Shown here: piece after piece, positions 7,705 through 14,702 of the stretch
How positions within the stretch are numbered: position 1 is the stretch's first letter
Layout of the letters: each line of letters opens with the position of its first letter
The notes under the pieces: generated by a model
What the model saw: the letters and a program-made list of their open reading frames with translations, nothing else
Databases searched by the model: none
Told to the model about the DNA's origin: nothing
DNA from: Chrysochromulina tobinii
Taxonomy: Eukaryota > Haptophyta > Prymnesiales > Chrysochromulinaceae
DNA: 24,013 nt
NCBI GenBank assembly: GCA_001275005.1
Contig: JWZX01001993.1
Coordinates: forward strand, 1 to 24,013
Reading direction: 5' to 3'
Translations under genes and position numbers: made by a program

Positions 7705-8016
7705 CATTCCGGAGCCGCGGAGCTAAATTCTACCTTGAGCCCGAACATCTCTTACATAGTACTGTGACGACCTCCTGTCTCAAAAGATGTAGATTTATTG
7801 TGCACATGGTCATGTATATGGTCATGAGAAATTGTGGGGGCGCCAGTGATAACGGTGTAACTACAGTTCTCCGAGTTGGCCCATCGTGCTTTGTTGCTTT
7901 CACACCCGGACAAGATCGTCCGTCATCCTCGTACGCTCATGCGCGACATGCTCATGGGTAATGGCCGACAGGTTCGGCAGTGAGGGATGTTCGGCCCAGG
8001 CGGTCGCGGCGCGCCG
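7705..8016. other. Intergenic region between convergent genes
   Basis: 312 bp downstream of the possible small gene and of the minus-strand IQ gene. AT content is higher than in the coding regions. I see no ORF of coding character, repeat or RNA gene. Probably 3' UTRs of both neighbours. Confidence 0.45.
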
Positions 8017-10734
8017 TCATCTGAGCAGCGCCTGGCGAGGTCGCTCGGCGCCGGGCACGCTGTGCAAGTGGTGCTCGTCCACGAAGCTGGTCATCCCAAC
8101 GGCCTCGTGGAAGGCGGCCATCTTGGCCATCACGTCCCTCGCGGGCATGAGGACTCCCTCAGCTTGCGACACCGGCCTGAGCACCCCGCGAGCTTGGACC
8201 CCAGCCGAGACTGGCCGCGCTGCGACGCTGGTGAGGAGGCGCCGGTTGGTGGCGGTGCGCGACGATGTGGACCGATCAAGCGCCGTCGCGGGCGCCCATG
8301 CTACTGCCCCATCGCCGCATCCGCTGCCATTGCAACGCGCCCTGGCGTGCGGGTGTGCTGTGCGCGCTCGCTGCACCTCCTCTAACGACACATAGTACCG
8401 TGCTGGCATGGCCGCGGCCACGACGGGCCCCAAGCCGTCGCCGCCGTTGGCGAAGGCGGCGCAGCAGGACCTTGTCTCTGCCGTTCGTGGGTGCGTGAGC
8501 ACATGCTGCTCTATCTGTTCCACCAGACGGGGCGACGAGTAGGCACAGCAGCCGGCGCACGCCGCGCCGCCGCCGGCGCTGCTACCGCGTGCGGAGCCGC
8601 CGCCGCCGTCAAGGCCAAGCACCTGCGAGGGCGCGGCCGGCGCCGTGGCCGTGGCCGTCGCTGGCGCCGCGGCGGGCGCCGTCGCGGGCGCCGTTGCGGG
8701 CGGCGGCACGACGTTCGAATCGGACCGAAAATGCTCTGCCGCCCGCTCCGATGGTGCCCACGACGGCGCCTCCGTCGAATCGGTCCGAAAATGCTCTGCC
8801 GCCCGCCCGCCCGCCCTAGGCCGCGCTGCCACCTGCCGGTGCAGAGGTGGGCGGCGCGAGGCGGTGCGGCGAGGCCACATTTCCACGCGCTCCATCGACG
8901 CGCCGTCGCTCTCGGTGATGCCCACGACGGCGCCCCCGACGCCGGGGGCGTCAAACAGCCACGTGCGCCGATGCGTCGGCGGCCCTTGGTGTGGCCTCGT
9001 GGCCATCTCCCCACAGCCGCACGCGGCAGCAAGCTCCCTGTGGGCCCTTGGGGTGAGGTCCACCCTGGGGCGTGCGCGTGGGGAGAGCGCCAGCGGCGTG
9101 TGAGCGCCTCGTGGCCAGCCGGTGCTCGAGGCGGGGAATCGGCTCGTCATCACCCGAGGTGCTTCGGTGATCTCCTCAGCAGTTGCCCTGAGTGCGCATG
9201 CCGCTGACGACGCAGTTGGTGAAGGCGCCGGTGCCATCAGAGAGATCGACGGCGTTGTGTTGGGCGCCGGCGAAATCTGCAGCGCTCGAACGCGCGCGCC
9301 GGCGGCGAGTGGCCCTGCGCTGGGCACGTGCACCCTGAGGCTCGCCGTGCTGGGCCTCGGCGAGGGCCCTGCGCTGGGCACGTGCACCCGCAGCCGCGCC
9401 GTGTGCGAGGCAGAGGCGGGCATCGAGGAGGCCGGTGGCGCGGTGGCGGGCCTCGCCGTTGCCGGTCGCGGTGCCTCGTGGACAGTGCTGAGCGCCTGCG
9501 CGCGCCGTGTGCAGCAGAGGCCTGTGCTCGCCTCCGACCCGTCTGTGCAGCAGAGGCCTGTGCTCGTCTCCGAGCCAACTCCGCCTCTGCTCGCGGCCGC
9601 GGTCACCGAAGAGCTGGACAGCTCCGAAGATGGGCGCTGTGGTGGGCGCCAAAGGAGATCGTCGCTGACCCATTGTTCGGCGCGCTGCCGGACCATCGCG
9701 CTGAAGGGCGAGGGCGGCGAGGACGGCGAGGGCGGCGAGGTCCCCGGCGCCGTGACGGGCACTGCCCATGAGGCCGCGCCGCCTTGAGCACTGCCGGGAC
9801 GGCGCTCGGGACGGCGCTCGGGACGACCGCACCTGGTGGCGGCGCCGAGGTGAGCGCGCCTGTGCGTGAGCGGCGGTCGGGCCTTGGACTCGGACAGCCA
9901 TTCGCCTGCCTCGGCCCACGTCGCCGGCAGCCGTTGGCGCTCGGCCGCCTCCGATTCCCACAGCCGCAGGAAGGCGAGGCGTGCGAGCAGCCCTCGAGCG
10001 TACCGCTGCACGCAACAGATGGCAGCAGCGCGGAGCGCGGCCTGTCGCCGCTCCTCCGCCCACTCGGCCTCGTCGGCGAGAAAGTCGGCATCATCATCAA
10101 AGAGGTCGTCCACCTTGCCGCTCAGGTAGATGGCCGGCTGCCCGCCGCCCGTGGCGATGTCGTCGTCGCGCTTGAAGCGGCGTTGTCCCTGGGCAGTGAC
10201 CACCGTGATCGAATCGAGCAGCGGCTTGAGGAAGCCGACGTAGCGACGCGCGGAGGCGCCCGGGATATAGGTCTGTGCGAGCTCGAAGATCACCTTTTTG
10301 AACGTCGCCTCGCCGACGCTCCTCGTACCCTGCCGGTCGGCCTCCCAGTCCATGGCGACAGACAGCTCGGCGTCGGTCTTGACATAGTCGGAGACCACCG
10401 ACTTGTAAATCTTCACGAAGCAGTCATAGTACCCATCCTCGTCGAGCTCTGCCAGAATGCGCCCCTGACTGTGCATGTGCGCGATCGCCGTCTCCCACCA
10501 CACATGCAGCACAGCCTGCACGCGCAGGTCATGTCGGCAGTCCGTAACCCGCCGGCCCACCCCCTTGAGCTTGGCGAGGCCGCCGCTGAGCTCAAGCGTC
10601 ATCGCGGCCGATGGCGCGAGCTGCGCGCTGCGGCCAGCCGGCACACGGCGGTGCAGCAGGACAACGTTGACCGGCGTGAAAATGAATTCGTCATTTCCAA
10701 AGATGGGAGATGCACTAAAAAGTCCGCCGCACAT
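8017..10734 (-). CDS. IQ-motif protein with globular N-terminal region and long Ala/Pro/Ser-rich repetitive tail; function unknown
   Basis: About 905 aa from ATG 10734; ATG 10602 (M-T-L-E-L-S-G-G) has a better context (G at -3) and may be the true start. Residues ~30-230 are globular and helix-rich (L-D-E-D-G-Y-Y-D-C, then A-M-D-W-E-A-D and F-K-K-V-I-F-E-L-A), a style I have seen in ciliary/IQ proteins but cannot name. An IQ calmodulin-binding motif, V-Q-R-Y-A-R-G-L-L-A-R, lies at 242-252. About 500 residues of low-complexity sequence follow, with internal duplications: S-T-G-L-C-C-T twice, L-R-V-H-V-P-S-A-G-P twice, A-A-E-H-F-R-x-D-S twice. The last ~100 residues are less biased and end with F-H-E-A-V-G-M-T-S-F-V-D. 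A calmodulin-regulated scaffold, perhaps of the flagellum, is only a guess. Divergent from the DnaJ gene. Confidence 0.6.
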   Translation of the reverse strand: MCGGLFSASPIFGNDEFIFTPVNVVLLHRRVPAGRSAQLAPSAAMTLELSGGLAKLKGVGRRVTDCRHDLRVQAVLHVWWETAIAHMHSQGRILAELDEDGYYDCFVKIYKSVVSDYVKTDAELSVAMDWEADRQGTRSVGEATFKKVIFELAQTYIPGASARRYVGFLKPLLDSITVVTAQGQRRFKRDDDIATGGGQPAIYLSGKVDDLFDDDADFLADEAEWAEERRQAALRAAAICCVQRYARGLLARLAFLRLWESEAAERQRLPATWAEAGEWLSESKARPPLTHRRAHLGAATRCGRPERRPERRPGSAQGGAASWAVPVTAPGTSPPSPSSPPSPFSAMVRQRAEQWVSDDLLWRPPQRPSSELSSSSVTAAASRGGVGSETSTGLCCTDGSEASTGLCCTRRAQALSTVHEAPRPATARPATAPPASSMPASASHTARLRVHVPSAGPSPRPSTASLRVHVPSAGPLAAGARVRALQISPAPNTTPSISLMAPAPSPTASSAACALRATAEEITEAPRVMTSRFPASSTGWPRGAHTPLALSPRARPRVDLTPRAHRELAAACGCGEMATRPHQGPPTHRRTWLFDAPGVGGAVVGITESDGASMERVEMWPRRTASRRPPLHRQVAARPRAGGRAAEHFRTDSTEAPSWAPSERAAEHFRSDSNVVPPPATAPATAPAAAPATATATAPAAPSQVLGLDGGGGSARGSSAGGGAACAGCCAYSSPRLVEQIEQHVLTHPRTAETRSCCAAFANGGDGLGPVVAAAMPARYYVSLEEVQRARTAHPHARARCNGSGCGDGAVAWAPATALDRSTSSRTATNRRLLTSVAARPVSAGVQARGVLRPVSQAEGVLMPARDVMAKMAAFHEAVGMTSFVDEHHLHSVPGAERPRQALLR
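8715..8806. repeat. Direct repeat, 32-bp copies 60 bp apart, inside the IQ gene
   Basis: Copies at 8715-8746 and 8775-8806 differ at one base (A/T). On the minus strand they encode the duplicated A-A-E-H-F-R-[T/S]-D-S motif of the IQ protein tail. Confidence 0.8.
9311..9389. repeat. Direct repeat, 25-bp copies 54 bp apart, inside the IQ gene
   Basis: Copies at 9311-9335 and 9365-9389 are identical (begin ggccctgcgctgggcacgtg). They encode V-H-V-P-S-A-G-P in both positions of the IQ protein tail. Confidence 0.8.
9508..9573. repeat. Direct repeat, 30-bp copies 36 bp apart, inside the IQ gene
   Basis: Copies at 9508-9537 and 9544-9573 differ at one base. They encode S-[T/A]-S-T-G-L-C-C-T, a Cys-containing duplication in the IQ protein tail. 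Confidence 0.8.
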
Positions 10735-10825
10735 ATGCACAAGGTGAACTGCCCAGCCCGGTATTGCGCCGCCTATCGCTATCGATGCCACCGACTGAGC
10801 TCTGCCTCGACCGCAATTCGCTCAG

Positions 10826-12298
10826 GCCGCTGGTGGGCCGTCGTCGGCTGCAGAGCCGTCAGGCACCCTTGGCTTGGACAACATAAGGCTCTATCAGATC
10901 CTCGGCCTGCCTCGCACTGATGCCACGCAGGACGACATCAAGAAGGCGTACCGTCGCGGGTCCTTGCGACACCACCCGGATCGTAATGGCGGCGATGCCG
11001 AAAGCACCGCCAAATTCCAAAAGTGAGCGCATGGACGCCAAGGAGGGCGCCTTGGGCACGCTCGATGCATCAGCCTCTGGGCCCCAACATCATCGCCTCT
11101 AACTTCCGCCTCGGGCTCCAACGTCATCGCCTCTGACGCCCTGCCGTTGTCTCGCGCTGGTTGCAGGGTGCAGCACGCCTACAGCGTACTCTCCAACCCC
11201 AAGCTGCGCAGCATCTACGACTCGTACGGCGAGCAAGGCCTAAGGATGTATGAGAGCTACACGAGCTTCGCCGAGGGCTCATCGGACGACGGTGGTGGTC
11301 CGACGATGGTTCCGCTCTCGCCCGGGCAACTGGCGAGTATCGTCTGCGGCGCCATCGGTCTGCTCGTCTGCCTCTTCACCGCGTTGTGCGTCGACGTGCT
11401 ACTCAAGCTCAACGGCTCGACGGATGCGTCGCTCTCGCTGCTGCTCATCCCGCTATGGATCCTAGATAGCTTCGCGCTGCTCGCGCTCTACATCTTCCTG
11501 ACGTCGACGGCGCGCAAGGGGCAACCCTCTCACAGCGCGGTCTTTTCGCTGATCATGCTCCTCCTCTTCGTCGCCTTCCAGGTTCTCGTCTGCGTGCGCG
11601 TCGACGGCACCCATTTGCCCTTCTGGGCTGTCTTCCTGCCGCTCTACGTGACCGAGGCCATCGAGCTCGTGCGTGCGTGCGCGCGGGTCCGGCCGAGTGC
11701 GCACGATGCCGAGCGCGCCGCGGGCAAGGCGCACCCCACGTACGCGTGGCACGTGCTCCTTACCCTCGGCTGGCCGAGTGCGCGCGTAGCGACACTCGTT
11801 CTACTCGTGCTGCGCCTCGATGGGCTGCTTGCGCTCGACTGGTGGCTGGTCTTTACGCCGCTGTACGCGTACGTGCTCTTCTACTTGTGCTTCGGCTGCC
11901 AGCAGCTCTCGACGCCCGTGCACAGTGAGCGTGAGCAGATGCTTCAGATGGGCCACCGGCTTTGCATGCTATTCACCTCCGTGCTTGCTCTGCTGCTCGT
12001 GCTCGCCACGCTCACCCTCAACGGCGACCTGCACTCATGGCTGCCCTTCTTCATGCTGCCTTTCATCTTCTCGGGCTGCTTCTGCTTCTGCTGCTGCTGC
12101 GTCGTATGCTGCGTGCGCATGATGCCCACGAGTGGCCCCGTTGAGGTGCCGCCCGGCGACGGCTTCGACGGCGCGACGGAATCAGGAGCGTCGACGCCTC
12201 GCAGCGAAATCGGCCAACCTACGGAGGATGCTCCGTTGCTGCCAGGCGCCGGCGCCAAGGGCGGCTATGGCGGCAAACGCGCTGCGGACATCGTGTGA
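10826..12298 (+). CDS. J-domain (DnaJ/Hsp40) protein fused to a TMEM185-type multispan membrane domain
   Basis: Exon 10826-11022 carries the J domain (L-Y-Q-I-L-G-L, K-K-A-Y-R-R, H-P-D at 10973-10981). Exon 11167-12298 completes it (V-Q-H-A-Y-S-V-L, then R-S-I-Y-D-S-Y-G-E-Q-G). The joined frame is exact across a 144-bp GTGAGC...TTGCAG intron. About seven to eight hydrophobic segments follow, with repeated x-P-L-[W/Y] motifs (L-L-L-I-P-L-W; W-A-V-F-L-P-L-Y; W-L-V-F-T-P-L-Y), typical of the Tmemb_185A family (PF10269). A Cys cluster and an acidic hydrophilic tail end the protein. The J domain should stimulate an Hsp70 at a membrane, probably facing the cytosol. No ATG is in frame after the stop at 10796. 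An acceptor at 10825 and an upstream microexon ATG-CAC-AAG (10735-10743, donor gtgaac, 82-bp intron, phase 0) would supply the start, giving 445 aa; this is tentative. Confidence 0.8.
11023..11166 (+). other. Spliceosomal intron in the J-domain gene
   Basis: Donor aa|GTGAGC and acceptor TTGCAG|g. Splicing joins the J-domain halves without frame loss; unspliced, the frame hits TGA at once. Inside are two diverged ~30-bp copies (11073-11103 and 11108-11137), each ending cctct[a/g]ac, a possible branch-point context. Confidence 0.88.
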
Positions 12299-12832
12299 GC
12301 TTGTGGCGCGCCATGCACGCTCGCTCTCACGAAGCCTGAGAGAAGTGCGACTACTAACCGGCTCGCAAGTGCCGGTGACTGTCCCGCAAAGCGCCAAAGG
12401 TGCCCCCGGGCGTATAGCCCGTCGGCACATCTCTCACTCGTCTCTGGGATTTTTCGGCGATACAATTTTACGCATGATGCGCACTGCAGCTATAGCAGTT
12501 TACTGCACGCACATTACAAGTTCATGCTCACCGAGTCGAGCAGCACAGTGACAGCGCTTCAAATGGTGAATCAGACAAATGTTGCATTAGCTCATATATT
12601 GTAATTTCGAGACGCCACGATGCACACGAGACCGCGCAATCCGCAGTGCCCCCGGCGCCCGGCGACGAGCTTTGTGGGTGCGCACCCCGCCACTGACTCT
12701 AACACGCCACCCTCGCAGCCATCCTTGAAGCGAAGCACCGGCCCGCCTTGGTCGCTGTCACAGAGCCGCATTGCGCCGCCCAGCATGCATGCGGGTACGC
12801 CCAACCTAGGAAGGCTCATCCGCTCGCCCGTG
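12299..12832. other. Intergenic region between convergent genes
   Basis: 534 bp between the stops of the J-domain gene and the mL43 gene. Both strands have short ORFs of 60-76 codons between 12592 and 12850 without family support. The part around 12440-12610 is AT-richer, consistent with 3' UTR. Confidence 0.5.
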
Positions 12833-13369
12833 CTATGCCCGCAACGTTAGATGCGGCCTGAGGAGCTGTCCAAGTTGCCACTCGCCCTGCACGCTCGGCG
12901 AGGTGCGAAAGGGCTTTGCGAATTTGCGCAATCCCACTGGGCGCATGTCTCGCAGGAAATGGAGGCGCTCGACGATCTGCGCCGCGCTGAGGTTGCGGAG
13001 CGAGAGCGTCTTTGATCCGTCGCGCAGGTACCAGCCGCGGACAAACGGATGCCGATTTGGCCGAGGCGCGACTGCAATTTGCATGTGAGGATTGGCCTCG
13101 GCAAAGTTGACGAGGTTCTCCTCGAGATATTGCCTGCGCAGCAAACCCCAACGTAGAGCGCGTGTGCGAAGGAATCTCTCATTATGTGCAAGCAACTGCC
13201 GAGGCTGCAGGCACGCACCTGACTCCTCGGCTGCTGCCTCCTGCCTCGCAGTACCGAATGAGCACCGCGCGGCACTGCCACACGCCTGCGGGGGTCGCAA
13301 CGGACGTCGATGGCAAGGTGGCGGCCTGGCGGTCCGCGCGCGCGGTGTTGTTGGCATACCTCGATTCAT
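12833..13369 (-). CDS. MRPL43: Mitochondrial large-subunit ribosomal protein mL43 (L51/S25/CI-B8 domain), three exons
   Basis: Minus-strand exons 13360-13369, 13219-13285 and 12833-13133 join in frame into 125 aa, matching the usual size of plant-type mL43 (about 120 aa). The N-terminus becomes M-N-R-G-V-W-Q, followed by R-Y-C-E-A-G-G-S-S-R-G-V-R, the family hallmark, then Q-Y-L-E-E-N-L-V-N-F-A. Near the C-terminus P-S-V-Q-G-E-W matches the conserved PSIQGxW. Introns use GTATGC...CCGCAG and GTGCGT...GCGCAG. The first exon is only 10 nt (ATG AAT CGA G). Read without splicing, the 13369 frame runs through both introns without a stop but destroys the GGSSRG hallmark, so a gene finder would mis-call it. 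The protein belongs to the mitoribosomal large subunit. Head-to-head with MsrA across 134 bp. Confidence 0.88.
   Translation of the reverse strand: MNRGMPTTPRARTARPPPCHRRPLRPPQACGSAARCSFGTARQEAAAEESGACLQPRQLLAHNERFLRTRALRWGLLRRQYLEENLVNFAEANPHMQIAVAPRPNRHPFVRGWYLRDGSKTLSLRNLSAAQIVERLHFLRDMRPVGLRKFAKPFRTSPSVQGEWQLGQLLRPHLTLRA
13134..13218 (-). other. Intron 2 of the mL43 gene
   Basis: 85 bp on the minus strand, ag|GTGCGT to GCGCAG|g. It restores the continuity of S-S-R-G-V-R-Q-Y-L-E-E. Confidence 0.85.
13286..13359 (-). other. Intron 1 of the mL43 gene
   Basis: 74 bp on the minus strand, g|GTATGC to CCGCAG|gc, phase 1. It joins the 10-nt first exon to G-V-W-Q-C-R. Confidence 0.8.
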
Positions 13370-13503
13370 CGCGCGAGAAATCGACGTGTGCGTGTTCGAC
13401 TCAACGAGATTGGCGGAGCCATGAACGAAACCATAAAAACAAAAACGTCAAGTGAGGAGTTGTGAGATTCTGGAAGGTTCGCCCATTAGATTCTTTGATC
13501 CTC
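13370..13503. promoter_or_regulatory. Putative bidirectional promoter between mL43 and MsrA
   Basis: 134 bp separate the two divergent start codons. An A-rich stretch (about 13431-13450) is the only notable sequence. Promoter role inferred from geometry. Confidence 0.4.
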
Positions 13504-14304
13504 ATGTTGGACGGCATGAGTTATGGCAAGTGGAGAATCGCCATCGGGGCTGCGTCGCTCTTGGCAGCTGCGAGCGGCAGCGCGACGGTGCGGCAGCCCT
13601 TCGATCCGCTCGTTCTACTTCAGGACAAGGCTGCGCAGACAACGGTGCTGCGCTCCTTTGCACGCTCCGCCAACCTTGAGGTGGCCACTCTGGCACTTGG
13701 ATGATTCTGGCAGCCTGATGCCGCGCTGGCTGCTTTGCCCGGTGTTTACCGGACGGCAGTGGGCTACTGCGGGGGCGTCCGAGACGAGCCCACGTACAAG
13801 AAGGTGTGCAACGACGCAGAATACGACGACTGGGCGGAGGCCATTCAGCTACAATTCGACCCGAGCGTCCTTTCTTACCAGACGCTTCTCGACGCATTTT
13901 TCCGAGCTCACGACCACATCGGAGGTGGGCGCTCGCGGCAATACTCGTCGATCATCTTTGCGCACGACGATGCTCAGCGGGCAGCGGCTCACGCTGCACT
14001 CGCCCTCCGCCCACGGTCGAGCACATCCGTCGAAGAGCTGCAGCCCTTCTGGCAAGCCGAGCCGTATCATCAAAAGTGGCTCCTCCAGCGCAAGCGGGAC
14101 CTGCTCTTTTCGCTGCAGCTGTGCGAGTACGATGAGTTGATTGCGGCACCCGCGGCCACCGTCCTCAACGCCGTTGCAGCTGGCAAGCTACCCGGCGGCG
14201 TCGCGCAGCAGCGCCTGGATGTGCTCATTGGCCGTGGCGAGATGACACCTCAGGCACATGAAACTGCCACCGCCGCCCTCTGGCAGGTGCGCGGAGTCTA
14301 TTAG
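13504..14304 (+). CDS. MSRA: Peptide methionine sulfoxide reductase A, selenoprotein form (TGA = selenocysteine at the active site)
   Basis: MsrA reduces methionine-S-sulfoxide in proteins, usually with thioredoxin. The family active site is G-C-F-W. Here the frame reads L-A-L-G, then TGA (13702-13704), then F-W, and continues with MsrA sequence (L-P-G-V-Y-R-T-A-V-G-Y-C-G-G near residues 78-91, F-D-P-S-V-L-S-Y, Y-H-Q at 188-190) to TAG at 14304. So TGA stands exactly at the catalytic Cys, residue 67 of 266. A SECIS structure 126 nt after the stop supports selenocysteine insertion. Selenocysteine MsrA is known in algae such as Chlamydomonas. ATG 13504 or 13516 starts an Ala-rich, weakly hydrophobic leader (I-A-I-G-A-A-S-L-L-A-A-A), perhaps a targeting peptide. 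A C-terminal extension of about 60 residues has one Cys. Standard gene calling would split this gene at the TGA. Confidence 0.9.
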
Positions 14305-14345
14305 TAGGGCGACCGCCACCGTCGCCGCCGCCGCCACGCGCCAGC

Positions 14346-14375
14346 GGCGCCCTCGCGGACGATGTATAGGGCGCC
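14346..14375 (+). other. Perfect 8-bp hairpin in the MsrA 3' region
   Basis: ggcgccct (14346-14353) pairs with agggcgcc (14368-14375) around a 14-nt loop. It lies between the MsrA stop and the SECIS. It lacks the SECIS core, so its role is unknown and could be incidental. Confidence 0.4.
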
Positions 14376-14429
14376 ACTCCCTGCATTAGGCTCCGCCTCG
14401 AACTGGCAACACATCTCCAGACTGCCACT

Positions 14430-14514
14430 CGTGTGCACCGAGATGAAGCGCTGGCGAGAATCGTCTGAATCAGCCGTGAGGACGTTCGCCACGCGTTGAG
14501 AAAGGGTGCACGCG
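14430..14514 (+). promoter_or_regulatory. SECIS element (form II-like) in the MsrA 3' UTR
   Basis: Hand folding gives the full eukaryotic SECIS plan. Helix 1: 14430-14439 pairs with 14505-14514, ten pairs. The core has ATGA at 14443-14446 opposite GA at 14498-14499, allowing the tandem G-A/A-G pairs. Helix 2: 14447-14458 pairs with 14485-14497, twelve pairs with one bulged C (14492). Two unpaired A's, 14459-14460, open the apical region at the expected place. A mini-stem 14462-14466/14480-14484 makes it form II. It would recruit SBP2 and direct Sec insertion at the MsrA UGA. Confidence 0.87.
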
Positions 14515-14702
14515 CTCGCGAGAGCCAGTAACATTTGGTGTGGGCTATGGCGGTCACAGGGCGGTCTGGGCGTCAGCAGATTGATTCTAAGCTGAACTAT
14601 TTTATTTTCACACAAAAGTTCTCCACTTCTCCTTCACATTTGTTTGATTGCGAACTCTATTAGCGCAAGCTCTCCCGCTCCACACCGGCTGCCTCCAGAG
14701 AG

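Noticed and set aside
8711-8725. gttcgaatcgg, resembling a tRNA T-arm.
   Set aside because: No acceptor stem or anticodon arm around it; it belongs to the duplicated unit in the IQ gene.
9784-10920. Plus-strand 378-codon ORF opposite the IQ gene.
   Set aside because: Composition is of antisense type; the minus strand carries the IQ motif and the coherent globular region.
12592-12819. Minus-strand 75-codon ORF with D-S-D-Q-G-G-P-V, resembling the trypsin G-D-S-G-G-P motif.
   Set aside because: The catalytic Ser context is broken, no His or Asp triad regions are nearby, and the rest does not resemble a protease C-terminus. Probably chance.
12833-13369. Unspliced 178-aa reading of the mL43 locus.
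   Set aside because: It loses the conserved G-G-S-S-R-G segment that the two-intron model recovers in exact phase.
13735-14304. MsrA as a short ORF starting after the TGA.
   Set aside because: It would lack the active site, and the upstream frame ending in L-A-L-G plus F-W after the TGA and the SECIS favour one selenoprotein.
14346-14375. Perfect hairpin in the MsrA 3' region considered as the SECIS.
   Set aside because: No ATGA/GA core or apical AA; the structure at 14430-14514 fits all SECIS criteria.
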